Both the position numbers and the translations under genes were made by a program. Positions 17,087 to 24,996 of a stretch of DNA of 64,000 nt are shown piece by piece. Numbering within the stretch: the first letter of the stretch is position 1; each line of letters opens with the position of its first letter. Under the pieces are notes generated by a model. It was given only the letters and a program-made list of their open reading frames with translations. It ran no database searches and was not told the origin of the DNA. The stretch is from Streptomyces ambofaciens ATCC 23877 (GTDB lineage Bacteria; Actinomycetota; Actinomycetes; Streptomycetales; Streptomycetaceae), in NCBI RefSeq assembly GCF_001267885.1, contig NZ_CP012382.1, positions 6,807,001 to 6,871,000 of the forward strand, read 5' to 3'.

Positions 17087-18088
17087 ATGCGCAGCAGACT
17101 CGTCCTGCACGCCGTCGACTCGCACACCGAGGGCATGCCCACCCGGGTGGTCACCGGCGGCGTCGGCACCATCCCCGGCGCGACCATGAACGAGCGGCGG
17201 CTGTACTTCCGCGAGCACCGCGACGACGTCAAGCGGCTGCTGATGAACGAGCCGCGCGGCCACGCCGCCATGAGCGGCGCGATCCTCCAGCCGCCCACCC
17301 GGCCCGACTGCGACTGGGGCGTGGTCTACATCGAGGTCTCCGGCTACCTCCCCATGTGCGGCCACGGCACCATCGGCGTGGCGACCGTCCTCGTCGAGAC
17401 CGGCATGGTCGAGGTCGTCGAACCCGTCACCACCATCCGTCTCGACACCCCCGCCGGGGTCGTCGTCGCCGAGGTCGCCGTGGAGGGCGGCGCCGCCCGC
17501 GCGGTGACCCTGCGCAACGTCCCCTCCTTCGCCGCCGGCCTCGACCGCGAGGTCACCCTGCCCGACGGCCGGACCGTGAGGTACGACCTCGCCTACGGCG
17601 GCAACTTCTACGCGATCCTGCCGCTGGAGCGCCTCGGGCTGCCCTTCGACCGGTCCCGCAAGGACGAGATCCTCGCCGCCGGCCTCGCCCTGATGGCGGC
17701 CGTCAACGACGCGGAGGAACCGGTCCATCCCGAGGACCCGTCCATCCGCGGCTGCCACCATGTGCAGGTGACCGCACCCGACGCCACCGCCCGCCACTCC
17801 CGGCACGCCATGGTGATCCACCCCGGCTGGTTCGACCGTTCGCCCTGCGGCACCGGCACCAGCGCCCGCATGGCCCAGCTCCACGCCCGGGGCGAACTCC
17901 CGCCGCACACCGAGTTCGTGAACGAGTCCTTCATCGGCACCCGGTTCACCGGACGGCTGCTCGGCACCACCGAGGTCGGGGGCCGGCCCGCCGTGCTGCC
18001 CAGTTTCACCGGCCGGGCCTGGATCACCGGCACCGCCCAGTACCTCCTGGACCCCGAGGACCCCTTCCCCGCCGGGTTCGTGCTGTGA
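17087..18088 (+). CDS. 4-hydroxyproline 2-epimerase (proline racemase family)
   Basis: A 333-residue member of the proline racemase superfamily. Both catalytic cysteines are present, in MCGHGTIG (Cys91) and DRSPCGTGTSA (Cys254). The dehydratase branch replaces the first with Thr/Ser, so epimerase or racemase activity is expected. In this operon it would convert trans-4-hydroxy-L-proline to cis-4-hydroxy-D-proline, the substrate of the dehydrogenase encoded upstream. Start ATG 17087 comes 9 bp after the deaminase stop with GGGAG before it; the stop overlaps the GntR start (GTGA). Confidence 0.9.
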   Translation: MRSRLVLHAVDSHTEGMPTRVVTGGVGTIPGATMNERRLYFREHRDDVKRLLMNEPRGHAAMSGAILQPPTRPDCDWGVVYIEVSGYLPMCGHGTIGVATVLVETGMVEVVEPVTTIRLDTPAGVVVAEVAVEGGAARAVTLRNVPSFAAGLDREVTLPDGRTVRYDLAYGGNFYAILPLERLGLPFDRSRKDEILAAGLALMAAVNDAEEPVHPEDPSIRGCHHVQVTAPDATARHSRHAMVIHPGWFDRSPCGTGTSARMAQLHARGELPPHTEFVNESFIGTRFTGRLLGTTEVGGRPAVLPSFTGRAWITGTAQYLLDPEDPFPAGFVL

Positions 18089-18780
18089 ACGCCGGCGGTC
18101 CCGCCCTGCCCGTCCTCGGCGGCAGGAAGACCAGTCACCGCGAGCGGGTCGCCGAGGCGCTGCGCGCCGCCCTCATCGCGGGCGAACTGCGCCCCGGCGA
18201 GGTCCACTCGGCGCCCGGCCTCGCCGCCCGCTTCGGCGTCTCCGCCACCCCCGTGCGCGAGGCGATGCTCGACCTCGCGAAGGAGGGGCTGGTCGACACC
18301 GTGCCCAACAAGGGGTTCCGGGTCACCGCCGTCTCCGACCGGCAGCTCGACGAGTACACGCACATCCGGTCACTCATCGAGATCCCCACCACCGCCGCAC
18401 TCGCCGGCACGGCCGACCCCACCGCCCTGGAGGCACTGCGCCCGGTCGCCGAGGAGATCGTCACCTCCGCCGCGGCCGGCGACCTCATCGCGTACGTCGA
18501 GGCCGACCTGCGCTTCCACCTCGGGCTGCTGGAACTGGCGGGCAACGCCCATCTGGTGGACGTCGTACGGGACCTGCGCCGGCGCTCCCGGCTGTACGGG
18601 CTGACGGCGCTGGTCGAGCAGGGGCGGCTCCAGGCGTCCGCCGAGGAGCACCTGGAGATCCTCGACGCGCTGCTCGCCCGCGACGAGGAGGCCGTGCGCG
18701 CCGTGATGACGCGGCACCTGGGACACGTCCGCGGCATGTGGGCGGCCCGCGTCGGCGAGGCGGCGGCGCCTCCGAGCTGA
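18085..18780 (+). CDS. GntR-family regulator (FCD type), probable hydroxyproline regulator
   Basis: A 231-residue repressor-type protein. A winged helix-turn-helix lies at about residues 15-85 (RVAEALRAALIAGELRPGEV, ARFGVSATPVREAMLDLAKEGLV) and a helical FCD ligand domain at about 95-220, with DLRFHLGLLELAGN and EEHLEILDALLARD. It is translationally coupled to the epimerase gene as the last cistron of the hydroxyproline operon. It is therefore most likely a pathway-specific regulator, perhaps acting at the inverted repeat in front of the operon. The effector would be hydroxyproline or an intermediate, by inference only. Confidence 0.87.
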   Translation: MNAGGPALPVLGGRKTSHRERVAEALRAALIAGELRPGEVHSAPGLAARFGVSATPVREAMLDLAKEGLVDTVPNKGFRVTAVSDRQLDEYTHIRSLIEIPTTAALAGTADPTALEALRPVAEEIVTSAAAGDLIAYVEADLRFHLGLLELAGNAHLVDVVRDLRRRSRLYGLTALVEQGRLQASAEEHLEILDALLARDEEAVRAVMTRHLGHVRGMWAARVGEAAAPPS

Positions 18781-19015
18781 CCGGCTGCCCGGCCCCGCGT
18801 CCCACCGCCCGGATCTGCTCGTGCACGCGGGCAAGCGGTGCTGCGCACCGCCGCGAGGCCGACGGACGGACGACGCACGACCGCCCTTCAGGGAGGGTGC
18901 TCCGACGGGCCGTGCGCGGACGGCACGAACGTACTCGGCGGGAACGTGGGGCCCGCCCGGGCTCCGGGTCAACGCCCTTGCCGGCATGGATGGTTGATGC
19001 TTCGACCGGGCGTCG
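18781..19015. other. Intergenic stretch, no gene seen
   Basis: The 328-bp gap between the GntR and IclR genes shows no frame with coding bias or a recognisable product. A GC-rich partial hairpin lies near 18950-18975. The right-hand end holds the promoter described next. Confidence 0.6.
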
Positions 19016-19045
19016 TTGACAGTGCGGGACGCGCACTCGTAGCGT
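19016..19045 (+). promoter_or_regulatory. Promoter with embedded operator for IclR gene
   Basis: TTGACA (19016-19021) and TAGCGT (19040-19045) are 18 bp apart, close to consensus. The spacer holds the inverted repeat AGTGCG-GGACG-CGCACT (19021-19037), well placed for autoregulation by the protein encoded 64 bp downstream. Confidence 0.55.
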
Positions 19046-19108
19046 GCGCCCTGCGTACGCCCGTCCGTGCGGCACGCGCTCGCCGAGAGGGTTCCGCCCG
19101 GAGGCCCG

Positions 19109-19927
19109 ATGCCCGAAGACGCAGTCCGCGCGCCGCACTTCGTGAGGTCCTTCGAACGGGGTCTCGCCGTCATCAGGGCCTTCGACGCCGACCATCCGGC
19201 ACTCACGCTGAGCGAGGTCGCACGCGCCGCGGAACTGACCCGGGCGGCCGCCCGCCGCTTCCTGCTCACCCTGGCCGACCTCGGCTACGTCCACACCGAC
19301 GGCCGGCTGTTCCGGCTCACCCCGCGCGTGCTGGAGCTCGGCTACTCCTATCTGGCGGGCTTCACCCTGCCGCAGATCGCCGAGCCGCATCTGGAGCGAC
19401 TCGTGGCGCGGGTACGGGAGTCGTCCTCGCTGTGCGTCCTCGAAGGCGACGACATCGTCCACGTCGCCCGCGTCCCTGCCCGCCGCATCATGGCCGCCTC
19501 GATCACGGTCGGCGCCCGTTTCCCGGCGCACCTCACCTCCGTGGGCCGGGTCGTCCTCGCCGGTCTGCCGGAGGCCGAGGCCGAGGTCCGGATCGCCCGC
19601 GCGGACCTGCGCCCGCACACCGCCCGCACCCTCACCTCGGCGGACGCCCTGCGCGCGGAGCTGCGCCGGGTCCGCCGCCAGGGCTACGCACTGGTCGACC
19701 AGGAGCTGGAGGACGGCCTCAGGGCCGTCGCCGCGCCGGTGCGGGACCGGGACGGCGAGGTGGTGGCCGGCGTGGGCATCGCGGTGCACGCCGGCCGCAA
19801 CTCCGTGGAGTCCGTGCGCCGGGACCTGCTGCCGCACCTGCTGGCCACGGCCGCCCGGATCGACGCGGACCTCAGGATCACAGGTCCGGCACGAACCGCC
19901 GGCCACGACGGCGGGACACGCGGCTGA
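19109..19927 (+). CDS. IclR-family regulator (PcaR/PobR-like)
   Basis: A 272-residue regulator. The N-terminal winged helix lies at about residues 10-70 (FVRSFERGLAVIRAFDADHPALTLSEVARAAELTRAAARRFLLTLADLGYV) and the IclR effector domain at about 85-255. The sequence style, with FRLTPRVLELGYSYLAG, SSSLCVLEGDDIVHVARVPARRIM and HLTSVGRVVLAGL, is that of the PcaR/PobR/CatR group controlling aromatic catabolism. The pca genes here, 19 kb away, have their own MarR regulator. ATG 19109 with GGAGG was preferred over GTG 19067. It may regulate itself, or genes outside this window. Confidence 0.85.
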   Translation: MPEDAVRAPHFVRSFERGLAVIRAFDADHPALTLSEVARAAELTRAAARRFLLTLADLGYVHTDGRLFRLTPRVLELGYSYLAGFTLPQIAEPHLERLVARVRESSSLCVLEGDDIVHVARVPARRIMAASITVGARFPAHLTSVGRVVLAGLPEAEAEVRIARADLRPHTARTLTSADALRAELRRVRRQGYALVDQELEDGLRAVAAPVRDRDGEVVAGVGIAVHAGRNSVESVRRDLLPHLLATAARIDADLRITGPARTAGHDGGTRG

Positions 19928-20126
19928 GCACGGTCTCGCCGTCGGCCCGGTCCGCCTCGGTGAGCACCGACGCACAGCGCGCCCCGACCGCGCAGGGCGG
20001 GTGGCAGCGGTCCTGCGGCTCCACGGGGGTGCCGGACGCGGTCGGGTGCGGCGCGACCGGGTCCCGTCATCGGTGACGGTGGCCGGGCACCACGCCGGCC
20101 ACGCCGTCCCGCCCGGACAACGTGAC
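19928..20126. other. Intergenic stretch downstream of IclR gene
   Basis: No complete gene. The minus strand between about 20052 and 19890 has a short open frame ending ...RRRGRRFVPDL with four cysteines and coding-like composition but no credible start or family match; it may be a gene remnant. Nothing else was recognised. Confidence 0.3.
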
Positions 20127-20141
20127 TTCCGTCTGACGGAA
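20127..20141. promoter_or_regulatory. 15-bp perfect palindrome upstream of ramC
   Basis: TTCCGTC-T-GACGGAA lies 137 bp before the ramC start, inside the region expected to hold the ramCSAB promoter and regulator sites. Whether RamR or another protein binds it is unknown. Confidence 0.45.
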
Positions 20142-20277
20142 CCTCCTCCGTCCGGGATCCCTCCCGCGAAGTTACCCGTGCGTTCCGCACGTCGGAGAGG
20201 TGACAGCGGCAACTGTGCGGGGTCGTGGGCCGCGTGACACCGTCATCTCCGTCAGCGACCGGTGGAAGGGAGTAGGC

Positions 20278-22887
20278 GTGAACAAGGGCTACGCCGTGTA
20301 CTGCGACGCGGACCCGTACTTCTACGACGCCCCCCACCGCACGTCCCCGCGGACCGGTGCCGGGCGCTCCCGGTACGCCGCGGCCTCCCGGCCCGTACCG
20401 GAGGGATGGCAGCGCAACGAGAGCGGGGACTGGCTCGCCCTGCGTCCGGTCGACGCCGTCCTGCCCGACCAGGGCTGGAAGATCCACGTCGCGGCCTGTC
20501 TCGACAACGCCGAGAGCGTGCTCGACCGGGTGTGGCGGCACTGCGTCGAGCGCGGCACGGCCTTCAAGTTCGTCCCCAGCCGCTACCTGCTGCACCAGCG
20601 CAACGCCAAGTACGCGGACCGGGCCGGCAGCGGCAAGTTCATCACCGTGTACCCGGCGGACGAGGCGGACTTCGAGCGGCTCGTGGACGAGCTGTCCGGC
20701 CTGCTGTCCGGCGAGCCCGGGCCGCACATCCTGAGCGACCTGCGGATCGGCGCGGGCCCCGTGCACGTCCGGTACGGCGGCTTCACCCGCCGCAACTGCT
20801 ACGACGCGAACGGGGAGCTGCGGCCGGCCGTCACTGGCCCCGACGGCGTGCTGGTGCCCGACCTGCGCGGACCGGCCTTCCGGATACCCGACTGGGTGCG
20901 CCCGCCCGCCTTCCTGCGCCCGCACCTCGACGCCCGCGCCGCGGTGACCGTGAGTGGTCTGCCCTACGCCATCGAGTCGGCGCTGCACTTCTCCAACGGC
21001 GGCGGTGTGTACCTCGCCCGCGACACCCGCACCGGCGAGCAGGTCGTCCTCAAGGAGGCCCGTCCGCACGCCGGTCTGGCGGCCGACGGCGCCGACGCCG
21101 TCGCCCGGCTGCACCGCGAACGCCGGGCGCTGGAACTCCTCTCGGGCCTCGACTGCACGCCCGAGGTGCTCGACCACCTCACGATCGGGGAGCATCACTT
21201 CCTCGTGCTGGAGCACGTCGACGGCAAGCCGCTCAACACGTTCTTCGCCCGCCGTCACCCGCTCATCGAGGCCGACCCGGACGCGCGGCGACTGGCCGAG
21301 TACACCGCCTGGGCCCTGGAGGTCCACGCACGGGTGGAACGCGCCGTGGCGGACGTCCACGCCCGGGGCGTGGTCTTCAACGACCTGCACCTGTTCAACA
21401 TCATGATCCGCGAGGACGACAGCGTCACCCTGCTGGACTTCGAGGCCGCGCACCACGTCGACGAACCCGGCCGGCAGACCGTCGCGAACCCCGGGTTCGT
21501 GGCGCCGTCCGACCGACGGGGCGTCGCGGTGGACCGGTACGCGCTGGCGTGCCTGCGGCTCGCGCTGTTCCTCCCGCTCACCAGTCTGCTGGCGCTCGAC
21601 CGGCGCAAGGCGGCCCACCTCGCCGACGTGATCGCGGAGCAGTTCCCCGTGGAGCGTTCCTTCCTGGACGCGGCGGTCGACGAGATCACGGCCGGTGCCG
21701 ACGGTGCCCGCCCGGAGCGGCGGCCGGCCGGCCCGGTGGCGCCGGTCCGGCCGCACGACTGGCCCCGCAGCCGGGAATCGATGGCCGAGGCCATCCGCGC
21801 ATCCGCGACGCCGTCCCGCACGGACCGGCTCTTCCCCGGCGACATCGCCCAGTTCGCCACGGCGGGCGGCGGCCTTGCCTTCGGCCACGGGGCGGCCGGA
21901 GTGCTGTACGCCCTGGCCGAGAGCGGGGCGGGACGGGACGAGGACGGGGAGCAGTGGCTGCTGGAGCGGACCAAGCAACCGCCCTCGGGCATGCCGCACG
22001 GCTTCCACGACGGCCTCGCGGGCCTCGCCTGGACCCTGGAGCGTCTCGGCCACCGCGACCGCGCCCTCGATCTCGTCGAACTCCTCCTCGACCAGCCCTT
22101 CGACCACCTGGGTGCCGACCTGCACAGTGGCACGGCCGGACTGGGCCTGGCCCTCGACTCGCTGGCCGCCACCACCGGGGAGAGCGCGCTGCACGCGGCG
22201 GCCCTGCGCTGCGCCGAGCTCACCGCCGCCGGCACGTCCGCCGGGAGCGAGGGCTCCGGCCGGCCCCGCGCGGGACTGCTGTACGGAGCCGCGGGACGCG
22301 CGCTGCTCTTCGTGCGGCTCTTCGAACGCACCGGGGACCCGTCCTTCCTCGACCTCGCCCGCGACGCGCTGCGCCAGGACCTCGCGCGCTGCGTCCGCGG
22401 CGCGGGCGGCGCGCTGCAGGTGGACGAGGGCTGGCGCACCATGCCCTACCTGGGCGCGGGCAGCGTGGGCATCGGCATGGTGCTCGACGACTACCTGGCA
22501 CACCGGGACGACGAGGAGTTCGCCCGGGCGCGGGGCGAGATCGTGGCGGCGGCGCAGGCCATGTTCTACGCCCAGCCGGGGCTCTACCGGGGTGTCGCCG
22601 GAATGGTGCTCCACCTCGGCCGGACCACCGCCCCGGTGCCCGGCACCGGCCCGGCGGCCGTACGGCGCCAGCTCGACGCCCTGGCCTGGCACGCCATGTC
22701 CTACCGCGACCGGCTCGCCTTCCCCGGCGAGCAGATGATGCGCCTGTCCATGGACCTCTCCACGGGAACGGCCGGATGCCTGCTGGCCGTCGCCTCCGTA
22801 CTCGGCGACGAGCCCGCCGCCCTGCCGTTCCTGCCGCCGCTGCCCCCGGACAGCGGCCCACAGACTCGGCCCCGTCAGGGGTCGTGA
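20278..22887 (+). CDS. ramC: RamC, class III lanthipeptide synthetase (SapB)
   Basis: RamC modifies the RamS precursor to the SapB morphogen: it phosphorylates Ser, eliminates to dehydroalanine and forms the rings. The 869-residue protein has an N-terminal lyase region (about 1-220), a Ser/Thr-kinase domain from about 235 (HFSNGGGVYLARDTRTGE, VVLKEARP, then NDLHLFN near 368 and LDFEA near 385), and a LanC-like cyclase from about 515 (HGAAGVLYAL, GLAGLAWTLE, SGTAGLGLALD). No Cys-His-Cys zinc set is apparent in the cyclase, as expected for class III. I place the start at GTG 20278 (MNKGYAVYCDADPYFYDAP), with GGAAGGGAG upstream. It is the first gene of ramCSAB. Confidence 0.95.
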   Translation: MNKGYAVYCDADPYFYDAPHRTSPRTGAGRSRYAAASRPVPEGWQRNESGDWLALRPVDAVLPDQGWKIHVAACLDNAESVLDRVWRHCVERGTAFKFVPSRYLLHQRNAKYADRAGSGKFITVYPADEADFERLVDELSGLLSGEPGPHILSDLRIGAGPVHVRYGGFTRRNCYDANGELRPAVTGPDGVLVPDLRGPAFRIPDWVRPPAFLRPHLDARAAVTVSGLPYAIESALHFSNGGGVYLARDTRTGEQVVLKEARPHAGLAADGADAVARLHRERRALELLSGLDCTPEVLDHLTIGEHHFLVLEHVDGKPLNTFFARRHPLIEADPDARRLAEYTAWALEVHARVERAVADVHARGVVFNDLHLFNIMIREDDSVTLLDFEAAHHVDEPGRQTVANPGFVAPSDRRGVAVDRYALACLRLALFLPLTSLLALDRRKAAHLADVIAEQFPVERSFLDAAVDEITAGADGARPERRPAGPVAPVRPHDWPRSRESMAEAIRASATPSRTDRLFPGDIAQFATAGGGLAFGHGAAGVLYALAESGAGRDEDGEQWLLERTKQPPSGMPHGFHDGLAGLAWTLERLGHRDRALDLVELLLDQPFDHLGADLHSGTAGLGLALDSLAATTGESALHAAALRCAELTAAGTSAGSEGSGRPRAGLLYGAAGRALLFVRLFERTGDPSFLDLARDALRQDLARCVRGAGGALQVDEGWRTMPYLGAGSVGIGMVLDDYLAHRDDEEFARARGEIVAAAQAMFYAQPGLYRGVAGMVLHLGRTTAPVPGTGPAAVRRQLDALAWHAMSYRDRLAFPGEQMMRLSMDLSTGTAGCLLAVASVLGDEPAALPFLPPLPPDSGPQTRPRQGS

Positions 22888-22924
22888 CCGAAGCACACCC
22901 GTTGCCGTACGAAGGGAAGATGTC

Positions 22925-23053
22925 ATGAACCTGTTTGACCTGCAGTCGATGGAGACCCCCAAGGAAGAGGCCATGGGGGACGTCGAGACCGGAAGCCGCG
23001 CGAGCCTGCTGCTCTGCGGCGACAGCAGCCTGAGCATCACCACCTGTAACTGA
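22925..23053 (+). CDS. ramS: RamS, SapB lanthipeptide precursor (42 aa)
   Basis: This short gene encodes 42 residues from ATG 22925 to TGA 23051-23053. The leader begins MNLFDLQSMETPKEEAMGD; the core ends ASLLLCGDSSLSITTCN. The core has two Ser-x-x-Ser/Leu-rich-x-x-x-Cys blocks that, in S. coelicolor SapB, form two lanthionine-type rings. The sequence agrees with S. coelicolor RamS as I know it. GAAGGGAAG lies just upstream, and ramC ends 37 bp before. The mature peptide is exported and coats aerial hyphae as a surfactant. Confidence 0.97.
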   Translation: MNLFDLQSMETPKEEAMGDVETGSRASLLLCGDSSLSITTCN

Positions 23054-23102
23054 CACGGGTGTTGACCGCCGCGGTGGCGTGGTGAGCCACGTCGCCCGGT
23101 GA

Positions 23103-23130
23103 CGGCGCCCCGGGATCTCCCGGGGCGCCG
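23103..23130 (+). terminator. Strong hairpin between ramS and ramA
   Basis: CGGCGCCCCGGGA (23103-23115) and TCCCGGGGCGCCG (23118-23130) are perfectly complementary, 49 bp after the ramS stop. No U-tract follows. It is well placed to stabilise or partly terminate a ramCS transcript while some readthrough reaches ramAB. Confidence 0.65.
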
Positions 23131-23223
23131 ACGCCTGCGCGCAGGAACGACCCGGCCGCACGCCCCACCGGCGGGCGACCGGTGTCCCGGCGCGACGGGA
23201 CGAACGGAAGGGGCTTGGGGCCG

Positions 23224-24996
23224 GTGGCGGAGACGAGACCCCGCAAGCGACGGCCGCCCTCCGCGCGGGACGCGGCCGACCGCGCGAAGCGGGGGCGGGG
23301 GCTCGAAGCGCTCGTGCTGTCGTGCTCGGTCGCGGCGGCCGTGGCGGCGGTGGCCCAGCCCGTGGTCCTCGGCCGGACACTGGACCTGCTGCTGCGCGAC
23401 GGCGACGCCGGACGCTGGCTGGCCCTGAGCGCCGCGCTGCTCGTCGGCGAGCTGCTGTTCGACTGCCTGACCTCGCTGTTCACCGGCCGTTGCAACGCCG
23501 CGCGGACGGCGTCCGTGCGCCGCGGGGCCCTCGCCGGACTGCTGCGCGCCGTACCCGACCGGGCACGCGCCCGGACACCCGGGGACGTGGGCACCCGCCT
23601 GACCCTCAACGCCGCCGACGCGGGAGGCGCCCCCGCTGCCAAGGCGTCACTGGCGGCCTCGCTCGTCACCCCGCTGGGCGCGCTCGCGGCGCTGGCCTTC
23701 GTCGACCTGTGGGTGACGGCGTGCGTCCTGGCCGGACTGCCCGCCCTGGCGCTGGTGCTGCGGGCCTTCGCCCGGGACACCGGCGCGTCGGTCGCCGCCT
23801 ACCAGCGCACCCAGGCCCGGATCGCGTCGCGGCTGCTGGAGACCCTGGAGGGCACGGCGACGATCACCGCCGCGGGGACCGCCGCCCGGGAACGCGCGCG
23901 GGTGCTGGCCCCGCTCGCCGAACTCGCTGGACAGGGACGGCAGATGTGGGCCCTGCACGGACGGGCCCTCGCCAGGAGCGGCGTCCTGGTCCCGCTGCTG
24001 ACCCTGGCCGCGACGGCCGTCGGCGGGCTGCGCCTGGCGTCCGGCGACCTGAGCGTGGGGGACATGCTCGCCGCCTGCCGGTACGCGCAGCTGGCCGCCG
24101 GCGTCGGAGGGACCGCCTCCCTGCTGGGCGCGGTCGTACGCGGCCGCGAGGCCCGGCGCCGGACCCTGGAGCTGGAGGAGATGCCGCCCTTGGCCCACGG
24201 GGCGTTCCGTCTGCCCCCGGACGGTCCGGGCGGGCTCGAACTGCGCGGTGTACGTGTGGTGCGCGACGGCAGGGAGGTCCTGCGGGCCGACGGAGTGCGG
24301 GTGCCGGGCGGCACCACGGTCGCGGTGGTCGGCCGCAGCGGGTCGGGGAAGTCCGTCCTGGCCGCCGTGGCGGGGCGGCTCGTCGACCCCGACGAGGGGC
24401 ATGTGCTGCTGGACGGTGTCCGCCTCGACCGGCTGACCCGCCAGGAGCTGCGCACCGAGGTCGCCTTCGCCTTCGAGCGCCCGGAGCTGGGGGAGGGCAC
24501 GGTCGCCGAGGTGATCGCCGCCGGGGCGCGGCGGGCCTCGCCCGAGCAGGTCCGGCAGGCGGCTCACGCCGCGGGCGCCGACGGCTTCGTACGCCGGCTT
24601 CCGCGCGGATACGACACCCCCTTGGCGTCGGCGCCGCTCTCGGGCGGGGAGCGTCAGCGTCTCGGGCTGGCACGGGCGTTCGCGCACGCCGGGCGGCTGC
24701 TGGTCATGGACGACGCCACCTCCAGCCTGGACACCGCCACGGAGCACGAGGTCGACCGCGCCCTGCGCCGCTCGGTGCGGCCCGGGACCCGCCTGGTGGT
24801 CGCGCACCGCCAGTCCGTCGCGGGCCGGGCGGATCTGGTGCTCTGGCTGGAGGACGGGTGCGTGCGGGCCGTCGGGACACACCGGGAACTGTGGGAGCTG
24901 CCCGGTTACCGCGCGGTCTTCGCCACCGGCGGCACCGGCCCCGCAGCGGCATGCGAAACCCCCGCCGCCCCGCGGCCCGAGGAGGTACGGCCATGA
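23224..24996 (+). CDS. ramA: RamA, ABC transporter subunit of the SapB locus
   Basis: A 590-residue half-transporter with an ABC transmembrane domain fused to an ATPase. Hydrophobic segments fill about residues 20-290. The nucleotide-binding domain has Walker A GRSGSGKS near 370, signature LSGGERQRLGLARAF, Walker B LLVMDDATSSLD and the switch His in VVAHRQS. With RamB it presumably exports modified SapB. GTG 23224, following GGAAGGGG and TTGGGG, was preferred over GTG 23182. The stop overlaps the ramB start (ATGA). Confidence 0.92.
   Translation: MAETRPRKRRPPSARDAADRAKRGRGLEALVLSCSVAAAVAAVAQPVVLGRTLDLLLRDGDAGRWLALSAALLVGELLFDCLTSLFTGRCNAARTASVRRGALAGLLRAVPDRARARTPGDVGTRLTLNAADAGGAPAAKASLAASLVTPLGALAALAFVDLWVTACVLAGLPALALVLRAFARDTGASVAAYQRTQARIASRLLETLEGTATITAAGTAARERARVLAPLAELAGQGRQMWALHGRALARSGVLVPLLTLAATAVGGLRLASGDLSVGDMLAACRYAQLAAGVGGTASLLGAVVRGREARRRTLELEEMPPLAHGAFRLPPDGPGGLELRGVRVVRDGREVLRADGVRVPGGTTVAVVGRSGSGKSVLAAVAGRLVDPDEGHVLLDGVRLDRLTRQELRTEVAFAFERPELGEGTVAEVIAAGARRASPEQVRQAAHAAGADGFVRRLPRGYDTPLASAPLSGGERQRLGLARAFAHAGRLLVMDDATSSLDTATEHEVDRALRRSVRPGTRLVVAHRQSVAGRADLVLWLEDGCVRAVGTHRELWELPGYRAVFATGGTGPAAACETPAAPRPEEVRP

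Noticed and set aside
19880..20060. Short minus-strand Cys-containing frame ending RRRGRRFVPDL after the IclR gene
   Set aside because: Considered as a C-terminal remnant of an ABC transporter ATPase, but the match was too vague and there is no start codon with a ribosome-binding site.
19684..23043. 1119-codon minus-strand frame opposite ramC
   Set aside because: An antisense shadow of ramC; long open frames opposite genes are expected at this GC content.
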